A stretch of DNA of 39,688 nt from positions 1 to 39,688 of the forward strand of contig JAFUMO010000032.1 in NCBI GenBank assembly GCA_017482565.1, read 5' to 3'. The notes beneath the pieces were generated by a model that was given only the letters and a program-made list of their open reading frames with translations, did no database searches and had not been told where the DNA came from. Numbering within the stretch: the first letter of the stretch is position 1; every line of letters starts with the position of its first letter. The position numbers and the translations under genes were made by a program. Origin of the DNA: Bacteroidales bacterium. Lineage in GTDB: Bacteria; Bacteroidota; Bacteroidia; Bacteroidales; UBA932. This document shows, one piece after another, positions 7,077 through 14,691 of this stretch.

Positions 7077-7691
7077 ATGGAAAAAGTTTTGACATTGGGC
7101 ATTACCGGGGGGATTGGTAGCGGCAAGAGCTATGTTTCCCGCATCTTTTCAAAATTGGGGTATCCTGTGTATTTTTCAGATGACAGGGCCAAGTTCCTCT
7201 ATGATACCGATGATGTGCTGCTGCAGCAGATGGCATCCCTCCTTGGGGAGGATATCATAGTTGGGGGACGCCTGTGCAGGAAGACAGTTGCATCCAGGAT
7301 ATTCGGCAATGTGGAGCTGCTCAGGCAGGTGGAGGCCTTGGTGCATCCGGCTGTGCTGAGGGATTTCCAGAAGTGGAAGTGTGAGGAGTGTAACCGCCTT
7401 GCCGCAATTGGCAGGTCTCCGGAATTTGTTCTGTTTGAGAGTGCAATCATTCTGGAGACACCGTTTGTGAGGGGATGCGCGGACAAGGTGGTGAATGTGC
7501 AGGCTCCGTATGAACTCAGGATAGAGAGGGTGATGCGTCGTGATAATGCCACACGTGAAATGGTGGAGGCCAGGATTGCCCGCCAATGGAATGATGGGAG
7601 GAGGAATGCTTTGGCAGATTTTATTATCTTTGCAGATTCAAGGAGGGCATTGCTGCCCCAAATAGCATCTATAATTGAAAAAATGAGATAA
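7077..7691 (+). CDS. coaE: Dephospho-CoA kinase
   Basis: CoaE phosphorylates the 3'-hydroxyl of dephospho-CoA with ATP, the last step of coenzyme A synthesis. The 204-residue length is standard. The P-loop GGIGSGKS lies at residues 11-18 after LGIT. Further family features are the adenylate-binding FSDDRAK region, [10 protein letters not shown], and the RIERVMRRD lid segment. The gene starts nine bases after the YbbR-like gene and ends one base before the TerB/DnaJ gene. Confidence 0.95.
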   Translation: MEKVLTLGITGGIGSGKSYVSRIFSKLGYPVYFSDDRAKFLYDTDDVLLQQMASLLGEDIIVGGRLCRKTVASRIFGNVELLRQVEALVHPAVLRDFQKWKCEECNRLAAIGRSPEFVLFESAIILETPFVRGCADKVVNVQAPYELRIERVMRRDNATREMVEARIARQWNDGRRNALADFIIFADSRRALLPQIASIIEKMR

Positions 7692-7692
7692 G

Positions 7693-8430
7693 ATGGGTAT
7701 AGGAAAGTGGATAACAGGAGCAATAGGATGGGCATTGGGAGGTCCGTTGGGCGGTCTCGTGGGCTATCTTCTCGGCTCGCTTTTTGATGGGGACAGCAAT
7801 CAGGCACAAAGGGTGTACAGTCAGGGGGGATATTCTGCAGACGAGCAGAGGAACAGCTTCCTGGTGTCGCTGCTTGTCCTTTCGGCAGCTGTGATGAAAT
7901 CGGACGGGAAGGTGCTCAAGTCTGAGCTGGAGTATGTGAAGGGGTTCATAAGGAGGAATTTCGGTGAGGCTGCACTGCCTCAGGCCCTGCAGATACTCAA
8001 GGCTGCATTGGAGAAGGACATCAACCTTCCTGAGATATGTGCCCAGATAAAGCTCTATATGGAGCAGTCCCAGAGACTGCAGCTGTTCCACTACCTGGTG
8101 GGGATAGCCAATGCAGACGGGCATATGAGCCGGGTAGAGGTGAATGATCTCAAGAATATTGCAATGTATCTGGGAATTCCCGCTTCGGAGGCCGATTCCA
8201 TCCTTGCAATGTTTGGCGGAAGTGACCTGGATTCAGCATACAAGGTGCTGGAGGTTTCCCCTTCGGCTACAGATGAAGAGATAAAGAGAGCCTACAAGAA
8301 GATGGCCCTCAAGCATCATCCCGATAAAGTTGAGTCACTTGGTGAGGATGTGAAGAAGGCTGCCGAGGAGAAGTTCAAGTCAATTGTGGCAGCTTACGAG
8401 ACAATTAAGAAAGAGAGAGGTTTCAATTAA
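7693..8430 (+). CDS. TerB-like plus C-terminal J-domain protein (DjlA type)
   Basis: The 245-residue protein has three parts. A Gly-rich N-terminal segment ([26 protein letters not shown]) could be a membrane-associating hairpin. A helical TerB-like domain spans about residues 55-165 with [14 protein letters not shown] and [15 protein letters not shown]-terminal J domain follows, with the HPD motif at residues 209-211. The architecture matches DjlA-type co-chaperones, which stimulate DnaK ATPase activity. It follows coaE by one base, so the two genes are probably translationally coupled. The client is unknown. Confidence 0.85.
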   Translation: MGIGKWITGAIGWALGGPLGGLVGYLLGSLFDGDSNQAQRVYSQGGYSADEQRNSFLVSLLVLSAAVMKSDGKVLKSELEYVKGFIRRNFGEAALPQALQILKAALEKDINLPEICAQIKLYMEQSQRLQLFHYLVGIANADGHMSRVEVNDLKNIAMYLGIPASEADSILAMFGGSDLDSAYKVLEVSPSATDEEIKRAYKKMALKHHPDKVESLGEDVKKAAEEKFKSIVAAYETIKKERGFN

Positions 8431-8448
8431 ATAGAAAGATATACAGTT

Positions 8449-8871
8449 ATGAAAACAGATTTGAGAAAAGTGCTGTCAATCAGCGGACAGCCAGGATTGT
8501 TCCTTTATGTTTCACAGGCAAACCAGGGCGCCATTGTTGAGGCGTTGCAGACTAAGAAGAGGACCTGCTGCCCTATGAGCGCAAGGATGACATCGCTGGC
8601 AGATATCTCAATATATACAGATGAGGAGGAGGTGAAGCTCCAGGATGTATTTGAGAAGATGCATGCCCACTTGGGAGAGAATGATGCCCCAAGCGGAAAG
8701 AGTGATGCAAATACATTGAAGGCCTTGTTTGAGGCAGCCCTCCCTACATACGACAGGGACAGGTTCTATGTTTCACACATGAAGAAGGTTGTTGACTGGT
8801 ACAATATACTCAAGAACCATGCATCACTTGATTTTGAGGACCTTGATGCCCAGGAGGAGGTAGAGGAGTAA
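8449..8871 (+). CDS. DUF5606 family conserved protein
   Basis: The 140-residue protein starts LRKVLSISGQPGLFLYVSQA, the characteristic opening of the Bacteroidota-restricted DUF5606 family, and ends in an acidic tail (LDAQEEVEE). It has no signal peptide or membrane segment. No function is known. The conserved position between the J-domain gene and rimO suggests housekeeping expression. Eighteen bases separate it from the preceding gene and four from rimO. Confidence 0.75.
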   Translation: MKTDLRKVLSISGQPGLFLYVSQANQGAIVEALQTKKRTCCPMSARMTSLADISIYTDEEEVKLQDVFEKMHAHLGENDAPSGKSDANTLKALFEAALPTYDRDRFYVSHMKKVVDWYNILKNHASLDFEDLDAQEEVEE

Positions 8872-8875
8872 TCAG

Positions 8876-10237
8876 ATGCAGAGTGCGGATCTGACATATT
8901 GCAAGGTGCGTAAGGTACAGCTTGTAACTTTGGGATGCTCCAAGAACAGGGTTGATTCAGAGCACCTGCTCAGGCAGATGGAGAGTGCCGGAATTGAGAT
9001 TGTGGATTCCGGATATGAGCTCTCGTCCAAAAGTAGGGTGGATGCGGTGATTCTCAATACCTGCGGGTTCATCAAGGATGCCAAGGTGGAATCCATTGAG
9101 GCAATCCTGGCTGCAGTTGATGCCAAGAACAGAGGGTATGTGAAGCATGTGTTCGTGTTCGGATGCCTTTCCCAAAGGTATATGGATGAGCTGCCGGCGG
9201 AGATTCCGGAAGTTGACGGCTTCTTCGGGGCCTTTGACTGGAACGGGATACTAAAGGCAATGGGTGTGGAGAAGGACCGGACGCTTCTTCAGCAGAGGTA
9301 TCTCACAACCCCTAAGCATTATGCGTACCTGAAGATTTCCGAGGGATGCGACCGCACATGTTCATATTGTGCGATTCCCGGCATAAGGGGGAGACATGTT
9401 TCCGTTCCTATGGAGGAACTTGTTGAGGAGGCTCGCGGTCTTGCCGCAAAGGGAGTGCGTGAACTTATTGTAATCGCCCAGGATACAACATATTACGGGC
9501 TTGATCTCTATAAAAGGAGGGCTCTTGGGGAGCTCCTCGGGAAGCTTTGTGAAGTGGAGGGGATTGAGTGGATAAGGATACATTATTCATATCCTGACCG
9601 GTTTCCCGACGATGTGCTGGAAATCATGGCCTCCAACCCAAAGATATGCAAATACATAGACATTCCGCTGCAGCACTCTTCAACCAAGGTGCTCAAGATG
9701 ATGCGCCGTTCCATTGACGGACCGCAGACCCAGCAGGTGCTGGACCGCATAAGGGCAAAGGTTCCCGGAGTAGTGATAAGGACCACCCTCATTGTGGGGC
9801 ATCCGGGTGAAGACCGCAGGGAGTTTGACAACTTCCTCTCATTTGTGGAGAGGAACAGGTTCGACAGGCTCGGGGCATTCACATATTCCGAAGAGGAGGG
9901 GACATACGGTGCCATGCACTTCAAGGATTCTGTGAGGGAGAGTACCAAGCAGAGGCGTTATGATGAGCTTATGGAGCTGCAGAGCGGTATCTCCCTGGCT
10001 GCAAATGAGGCCCGCGTGGGGAGTGTGGAACGTGTGATTGTAGACAGCTTCACTGACGGGGTGCTTGTGTGCCGTTCGCAGGGGGAGAGCCCTGAGGTGG
10101 ACGGGGAGATACTCATCGGGAAGAAGAATTTGGGAGAATTTGTTCCTGAACAATTAATTGGTAAATTTGTAACTGCAAAAATTATCGGTGCAAATGAATA
10201 TGACCTTTTGGCCGAGATTGTTGCCGTTGAGAAATAG
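8876..10237 (+). CDS. rimO: Ribosomal protein S12 methylthiotransferase
   Basis: RimO is a radical-SAM enzyme with two iron-sulphur clusters that methylthiolates an aspartate of ribosomal protein S12. The order of domains is visible. The N-terminal UPF0004 domain has cluster cysteines C21 (TLGCSKNR), C63 (LNTCGF) and one in FGCLSQRYMDELP. The radical-SAM motif is C158-x3-C162-x2-C165 (CDRTCSYCAIPGIRGRH). A C-terminal TRAM domain follows (VIVDSFTDGVLVCRSQGESP). The opening LVTLGCSKNRVDSE separates RimO from MiaB. The first nine residues or so may be extra; a later start is possible but has no good alternative ATG. Confidence 0.95.
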   Translation: MQSADLTYCKVRKVQLVTLGCSKNRVDSEHLLRQMESAGIEIVDSGYELSSKSRVDAVILNTCGFIKDAKVESIEAILAAVDAKNRGYVKHVFVFGCLSQRYMDELPAEIPEVDGFFGAFDWNGILKAMGVEKDRTLLQQRYLTTPKHYAYLKISEGCDRTCSYCAIPGIRGRHVSVPMEELVEEARGLAAKGVRELIVIAQDTTYYGLDLYKRRALGELLGKLCEVEGIEWIRIHYSYPDRFPDDVLEIMASNPKICKYIDIPLQHSSTKVLKMMRRSIDGPQTQQVLDRIRAKVPGVVIRTTLIVGHPGEDRREFDNFLSFVERNRFDRLGAFTYSEEEGTYGAMHFKDSVRESTKQRRYDELMELQSGISLAANEARVGSVERVIVDSFTDGVLVCRSQGESPEVDGEILIGKKNLGEFVPEQLIGKFVTAKIIGANEYDLLAEIVAVEK

Positions 10238-10262
10238 AGTACTAACCTAAAATTTTGATTAT

Positions 10263-11009
10263 ATGAAATTATTGGAGGGAAAGGTTGCCCTTGTTACAGG
10301 TGCTGCCAGAGGAATCGGCAAGGCTATTGCCCTTAAGTATGCACAGGAAGGTGCAAATGTAGCATTTACAGATCTTGTAATTGACGAAAATGCTGAGAAT
10401 ACAAAGAAAGAGATTGAGGCATACGGCGTAAAGGTGCTTGCAATTGCTTCAAATGCGGCAAGCTTTGAGGAGGCCCATTCAACAGTTGAGCAGGTTGTGA
10501 AAGAGTTCGGACGCCTTGATATCCTTGTGAACAATGCAGGTATCACTAAAGACGGTCTTATGATGAGGATGTCTGAGGCTCAGTGGGATGCGGTAATTGC
10601 AGTTAACCTCAAGTCTGCATTCAACTTCGTGCACGCGGTTACTCCTGTGATGATGCGCCAGAGAAGCGGTTCAATCATCAATATGAGTTCTGTAGTGGGT
10701 GTTCACGGAAATGCCGGGCAGTGCAACTATTCAGCTTCAAAGGCAGGTATGATAGGCCTTGCAAAATCAATTGCACAGGAGCTCGGTTCAAGGGGTGTGA
10801 GGGCAAATGCAATTGCTCCGGGCTTCATCATCACTGAGATGACTGCAAAACTTCCTGAGGAGGTGCGTGAGAGCTGGAATGCAAAGATTCCTCTCCGCCG
10901 TGGCGGTACACCTGAGGATATTGCAAACGTTGCTACATTCCTTGCAAGTGATTTGAGCAGCTATGTTACCGGACAGGTTATTTCAGTTTGCGGAGGCATG
11001 CAAATGTAA
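10263..11009 (+). CDS. fabG: 3-oxoacyl-[acyl-carrier-protein] reductase
   Basis: FabG reduces 3-oxoacyl-ACP with NADPH in fatty-acid elongation. The 248-residue classical short-chain dehydrogenase shows TGAARGIG at residues 12-19 (cofactor binding), NNAGIT, and the catalytic S143, Y156 and K160 (INMSSVVG and YSASKAG). The C-terminus ends VTGQVISVCGGMQM. Because FabG-like enzymes are numerous the ACP substrate is inferred, but sequence and context fit the housekeeping enzyme. A hairpin repeat starting at the stop codon (11010-11131) probably ends the operon. Confidence 0.88.
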   Translation: MKLLEGKVALVTGAARGIGKAIALKYAQEGANVAFTDLVIDENAENTKKEIEAYGVKVLAIASNAASFEEAHSTVEQVVKEFGRLDILVNNAGITKDGLMMRMSEAQWDAVIAVNLKSAFNFVHAVTPVMMRQRSGSIINMSSVVGVHGNAGQCNYSASKAGMIGLAKSIAQELGSRGVRANAIAPGFIITEMTAKLPEEVRESWNAKIPLRRGGTPEDIANVATFLASDLSSYVTGQVISVCGGMQM

Positions 11010-11131
11010 TTATGGCGCTTAAAAGGGTAAATTCTGCGTTATGCTTCTTTCGGGCATCCTCATTTACAGGAGTAAACTCCGGTGCCAGAAAGTGTGCATG
11101 CCTTGAATTTCCACCTTTTAAGCATCCATAA
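11010..11131. repeat. Dispersed hairpin repeat, copy A
   Basis: The ends TTATGGCGCTTAAAAGG (11010-11026) and CCTTTTAAGCATCCATAA (11114-11131) form a near-perfect long stem. Inside are the family landmarks TGCGTTATGCT (11035-11045), ATCCTCATTTAC, AGTAAACTCCGGT and GCCTTGAATTTCCAC. The same landmarks occur in copies B (13574-13700, opposite orientation) and C (22214-22331). It starts right after the fabG stop codon and may terminate or stabilise that transcript. Confidence 0.75.
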
Positions 11132-11163
11132 TAAATTTGGACCTTTATAGTGAATATGGTTTA

Positions 11164-11185
11164 AGCTGTATTTAAATTTACAGCT
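11164..11185. promoter_or_regulatory. Small inverted repeat upstream of glmM
   Basis: AGCTGTA (11164-11170) and TACAGCT (11179-11185) are perfect arms around an 8-nt AT-rich loop, about 30 nt before the glmM ATG. It may be an operator or a chance AT-rich structure. Confidence 0.25.
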
Positions 11186-11215
11186 GGAATAAGAATTGAC
11201 AATTAACTTGAATAT

Positions 11216-12604
11216 ATGACACTGATTAAATCAATTTCAGGAATCAGGGGTACGATTGGTGGTGCCATCGGCGACAACCTTACTCCGCTTGATGCAGTGA
11301 AGTTCACTGCTTCGTATGCAAAATGGCTGGTGGGAAAGAATCCGGGCCGCAAGCTTACAGTTGTTGTGGGCAGGGATGCCAGATTGTCGGGAGAAATGGT
11401 TAATGACCTTGTGGAGGGAACTTTGCTTGGTTGTGGCGTGAATGTGATCAATGTAGGGCTTTGTACCACCCCTGGAGTTGAAATGGCGGTTGTTGCAAGA
11501 AAGGCTGATGGCGGTATTATCCTTACTGCAAGCCATAATCCAAAACAGTGGAATGCGCTCAAGCTGCTCAATGAGAGGGGTGAGTTCCTCAATGCGGCTG
11601 AGGGTGCCCAGATTCTGGATTATGCTGTGAAGGAGGAGTTTGACTTCGTTGAAATTGATGAGATTGGCAAGGTGCTCAGCCGTGAGCCATACGATGTGGA
11701 GCATATTGATGCTGTACTGGCTTTGCCGCTTGTGGATGTGGAGCTGGTGAAGAAGCAGAACTTCAAGGTTGCAGTTGATGCCGTAAACTCAGTTGGCGGT
11801 GTGGTTATCCCTGCATTGCTTGAGAGGATGGGCGTTGAGGTTGTGAAGCTCTATTGTGAGCCTACAGGAAACTTCCCGCACAATCCGGAACCTGTTCCTG
11901 AAAACCTTACAGAGATCTGCAAGGTTGTGAAGGAGAGCGGTGCTGACCTTGGTGTGATTGTGGATCCAGATGTGGACCGCCTTGCACTTGTAAGCGAGAC
12001 CGGCGAACTGTTCGGCGAGGAGTATACGCTTGTGGCAGTTGCTGACTATGTGCTTTCAAACACTCCTGGCAATACAGTTTCTAACCTCAGCTCTTCAAGG
12101 GCCTTGAGGGATGTTACTGAGAAACACGGAATGCAGTACAATGCATCTGCAGTGGGAGAGGTGAATGTGACCACCCTTATGAAGGCTACCAACGCCGTGA
12201 TTGGCGGTGAGGGTAATGGAGGTGTGATTTATCCTGAACTCCACTATGGCCGTGATGCTCTTGTTGGTGTGGCCTTGTTCCTTACACATCTTGCAAAGAA
12301 AGGTTGCAAGGTAAGCGAGCTCAAGGCAGAGTATCCAAGCTACTTCATTTCAAAGAACAAGATAGAGCTTACTCCAGATATCAATGTGGATGAGGTTCTT
12401 GTGAAGATGAAGGAGAAATATGCATCCGAGAAGGTGACAGACATAGACGGCGTGAAGATTGATTTCCCTGCTGAGTGGGTTCACTTGCGCAAGTCAAATA
12501 CGGAGCCAATCATCAGAATCTACAGCGAAAGCAAGGATGAAGAGAGTGCAAGTGCACTTGCAGCAAAGATAGTTGGTGAGATTAAGGAAATCTGCGGATT
12601 GTAA
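11216..12604 (+). CDS. glmM: Phosphoglucosamine mutase (alpha-D-phosphohexomutase)
   Basis: This enzyme interconverts glucosamine-6-phosphate and glucosamine-1-phosphate for UDP-GlcNAc synthesis. All four phosphohexomutase signatures are present in the 462 residues: phosphoserine S106 in TASHNP (104-109), the metal loop D250-P-D-V-D254-R, the sugar-recognition GEGNGG, and the phosphate-binding RKSNTEPIIRIY near the C-terminus. The Bacteroidota and archaeal-type sequence cannot fully exclude phosphomannomutase activity, so the glucosamine substrate is inferred. The stop codon overlaps an upstream in-frame ATG of the following lipoprotein gene, suggesting cotranscription. Confidence 0.85.
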   Translation: MTLIKSISGIRGTIGGAIGDNLTPLDAVKFTASYAKWLVGKNPGRKLTVVVGRDARLSGEMVNDLVEGTLLGCGVNVINVGLCTTPGVEMAVVARKADGGIILTASHNPKQWNALKLLNERGEFLNAAEGAQILDYAVKEEFDFVEIDEIGKVLSREPYDVEHIDAVLALPLVDVELVKKQNFKVAVDAVNSVGGVVIPALLERMGVEVVKLYCEPTGNFPHNPEPVPENLTEICKVVKESGADLGVIVDPDVDRLALVSETGELFGEEYTLVAVADYVLSNTPGNTVSNLSSSRALRDVTEKHGMQYNASAVGEVNVTTLMKATNAVIGGEGNGGVIYPELHYGRDALVGVALFLTHLAKKGCKVSELKAEYPSYFISKNKIELTPDINVDEVLVKMKEKYASEKVTDIDGVKIDFPAEWVHLRKSNTEPIIRIYSESKDEESASALAAKIVGEIKEICGL

Positions 12605-12615
12605 TGTATTTGCCA

Positions 12616-13533
12616 ATGAAGCGTCTGTTTCCCCTGTTTGCTGCACTTATGTTTGCATCATGTGCTCCCCAAGCTGCCTTCTTTCAGGTGGACGTGAGGG
12701 ATATGCAGGGAAGTGACCTTGATATTTCAGGCAAGCAGGCGGCTGTGTTTTCATTGGTGGGGAATAATGCGGCAGACAGCGTGAGGGGCGGCAATGCAGC
12801 TTTGGCGCTGGCTGGAAAATTGGAACAGGACAGGGGATTGGAGAATCCTCTGCCTGTTTTTTCTTTGCCTCTGCTGGATTTTGCAGGCTTTGGGGAGGCC
12901 GGTTATGATAAGGAGTATCTTAAGGAGCTGATGCTTTCAACCGGAGCCGACCTGCAGATTTTTGTAAATTCCCTCAAGTTCGGTTTCTATGAGGTGCAGG
13001 AGACTGGAGGATATATCGGGGAGTATGGTGAGAGGCTGGTGATGCTCCCTTATTCTGTGGATATGCATATCTATGATGCACTGAATGATACGCTCCTTGT
13101 GCAGCACTCTTCAAGGGATACGGTGTATATGGCAGTGCTGGCCCAGGCAAACAGAAAGGAGTACGGTGCCCTGGTTGCAGACAAGCTGCCGGAAGTGTGC
13201 AAGGTTGTGGGAGAATCGTTGGGTTCAACCCTTACAAGACAATGGAGCCGTCAGGAGAGGATGCTTGTGAACTATGAAGGTAATGAGAAATGGGAGAAGC
13301 CGCTGGCCCTGGCGCTTGACTTCAAGTGGAAGGAGGCTGTGGAGCTTTGGATGCCGCTGGTGTCTGATCCCAATTCCCGCAAGGCTTCCTATGCTGCATA
13401 CAATATTGCGGTGGCATGTGATATGCTGGGGCAGAAGATGCTGGCTGGAGAGTGGGCTGCTTATTCAGTAAAGAGATACAGTTTCAAGGAGAATGTGGAG
13501 CTGCTGAGCCAGCTGCACAGTAAGCTCAAATGA
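12616..13533 (+). CDS. DUF6340-like lipoprotein
   Basis: The protein starts MKRLFPLFAALMFASC, a lipoprotein signal peptide with lipobox FASC, so it is expected on the outer or inner membrane facing the periplasm. An ATG at 12604 that overlaps the glmM stop is in frame but would put four extra residues before the signal, so I prefer 12616. The middle region (GADLQIFVNSLKFGF, VDMHIYDALNDTLL) and the C-terminal tetratricopeptide-like part (WKEAVELWMPLV, KASYAAYNIAVACDMLG) resemble the Bacteroidota DUF6340 family. Function unknown. It is followed by hairpin repeat copy B, which separates it from convergent yicC. Confidence 0.65.
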   Translation: MKRLFPLFAALMFASCAPQAAFFQVDVRDMQGSDLDISGKQAAVFSLVGNNAADSVRGGNAALALAGKLEQDRGLENPLPVFSLPLLDFAGFGEAGYDKEYLKELMLSTGADLQIFVNSLKFGFYEVQETGGYIGEYGERLVMLPYSVDMHIYDALNDTLLVQHSSRDTVYMAVLAQANRKEYGALVADKLPEVCKVVGESLGSTLTRQWSRQERMLVNYEGNEKWEKPLALALDFKWKEAVELWMPLVSDPNSRKASYAAYNIAVACDMLGQKMLAGEWAAYSVKRYSFKENVELLSQLHSKLK

Positions 13534-13573
13534 TGCGGCTGCAGCGCGTTGCGGCTGCTCCAATATGAAGGAA

Positions 13574-13700
13574 AAAGAGGGTGACTCAAAAGGTGGAAAT
13601 TTCAGGCTTGCACAGGTGAGCAAACCGGAGTTTACTTAGGTAAATGAGGATTTCCGAGGCAAGCGTAACGCAAAATTTACCCTTTTGGGTCACCCTCTTT
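13574..13700. repeat. Dispersed hairpin repeat, copy B (between convergent genes)
   Basis: AAAGAGGGTGACTCAAAAGG (13574-13593) pairs with CCTTTTGGGTCACCCTCTTT (13681-13700) over 20 bp with one G-U. The interior carries the family landmarks in reverse orientation, for example AGCGTAACGCA at 13662-13672 and GGTAAATGAGGAT. It sits between the DUF6340 gene and convergent yicC and could terminate both. Confidence 0.8.
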
Positions 13701-13703
13701 GCT

Positions 13704-14564
13704 TTACAGTATGTTAAGACTTTGTTCCTTTATCTTCTCAAGTTCGTCTTTCATCTTTACCACCCATTTCTGTATCTCTGCATGGTTGGCCTTTGAACCC
13801 ATTGTGTTTATCTCGCGTCCCATCTCCTGTGCTATGAAGCCGAGTTTCTTGCCGGGATTGGGTTCGTTGTCTATGGTCTCCATGAAATACTTGCAGTGCT
13901 GGCGGAGCCTTACTTTCTCCTCGTTGATGTCGAGCTTCTCTATGTAGAAGATGAGTTCCTGCTCAAGACGGTTCTCGTCAGGCTTTGCTCCAAGTTCCTC
14001 AATCCTTGCAAGAATCCTCTCCCTTACTGCCTGTACGCGGCTCTGCTCGTGTTTTTCCACCTCTTCCACAAAGGATTCAATGAGGGCCACGCGGGAGGTT
14101 ACATCCTTGTAGAGTATCTCTCCCTCCTGGCTGCGGAATGTGTTGAGGGCTGCTACAGCCTCCTGGATTGCCTTGTAGAGGGTTTCCCAACCTTCGTCGG
14201 TGAGCTCCTGTTTCTTGGCCTCAACTACATCCGGAAGGCGGAGTATGGTCTGGAGGATTGTATCAGTGCATGTCGGGAAGCCAAGCTCCTTTATCTGGGC
14301 CATGTAGCTGCCAAAAATCTCCTTGTTTATCTGTTTTGCCTGTTCTGCAGCATTTTGCTCCATTGTGGCAAAAAGGTCTATGTTGCCCCTCTGCAGCTCC
14401 TTCGCAATATACTGCCTTACCTCCATCTCCTTCTCTCTGGGGATAAGGGATGACTTTATGCTGATGTCTGCATTCTTGCCGTTGAGGGAACGGATCTCTA
14501 TTGTCATTTTGCTGTCGGGAAGGAGGCATTCCGCCTTTCCGTAGCCGGTCATTGATCTTATCAT
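13704..14564 (-). CDS. yicC: YicC family endoribonuclease
   Basis: The 286-residue protein begins MIRSMTGYGKAE, the invariant YicC_N opening. It ends with the DUF1732 block (REINTMGSKANHAEIQKWVV), whose glutamate and histidine-rich segments are the conserved active-site region. YicC proteins are ribonucleases that in E. coli act on small RNAs such as RyhB. Length is standard. It is divergent from glnS; the 127-bp gap has opposing -7 boxes and two palindromes, so joint regulation is likely. Confidence 0.92.
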   Translation of the reverse strand: MIRSMTGYGKAECLLPDSKMTIEIRSLNGKNADISIKSSLIPREKEMEVRQYIAKELQRGNIDLFATMEQNAAEQAKQINKEIFGSYMAQIKELGFPTCTDTILQTILRLPDVVEAKKQELTDEGWETLYKAIQEAVAALNTFRSQEGEILYKDVTSRVALIESFVEEVEKHEQSRVQAVRERILARIEELGAKPDENRLEQELIFYIEKLDINEEKVRLRQHCKYFMETIDNEPNPGKKLGFIAQEMGREINTMGSKANHAEIQKWVVKMKDELEKIKEQSLNIL

Positions 14565-14581
14565 TTCAGTATTATTTGCTG

Positions 14582-14589
14582 CAAATGTA
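14582..14589 (-). promoter_or_regulatory. -7 box (TACATTTG) for yicC
   Basis: The minus strand reads TACATTTG, a TAnnTTTG match, about 18 nt upstream of the yicC ATG at 14564. The expected -33 region overlaps the imperfect palindrome at 14602-14620. Confidence 0.5.
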
Positions 14590-14601
14590 TGGATTTTTTT
14601 T

Positions 14602-14647
14602 GAAGTCGTGACACGGGTTCATTGTAAGTCGTGACACGACTTACAAT
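14602..14647. promoter_or_regulatory. Two GTCGTGACAC palindromes between yicC and glnS
   Basis: ATTGTAAGTCGTG (14621-14633) and CACGACTTACAAT (14635-14647) form a perfect 27-bp palindrome around one base. Immediately before it GAAGTCGTG-A-CACGGGTTC (14602-14620) repeats the core with seven of nine arm positions matching. The pair sits between the two divergent -7 boxes, where a dimeric regulator could cover both -33 regions. I cannot assign the regulator. Confidence 0.65.
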
Positions 14648-14664
14648 TGTTACTAAAAAATGAT

Positions 14665-14672
14665 TATCTTTG
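14665..14672 (+). promoter_or_regulatory. -7 box (TATCTTTG) for glnS
   Basis: TATCTTTG matches TAnnTTTG and predicts a start near 14679, which supports the glnS ATG at 14692 over an upstream in-frame TTG at 14647. It lies 17 nt downstream of the 27-bp palindrome. Confidence 0.6.
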
Positions 14673-14691
14673 CGTGTTAATTTTTACTGAA

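Noticed and set aside
7199-8124. Overlapping minus-strand frames opposite coaE and the TerB/DnaJ gene
   Set aside because: Both plus-strand genes have clear family motifs; the antisense frames look like compositional artefacts.
11010-11215. glmS-type ribozyme or other riboswitch in front of glmM
   Set aside because: The structured part is a member of the dispersed hairpin repeat family and belongs to the fabG 3' end; the remaining leader has only a weak 7-bp stem.
14647-14691. Upstream TTG start for glnS
   Set aside because: It lies before the predicted transcription start and adds residues without family support; the ATG at 14692 is preferred.
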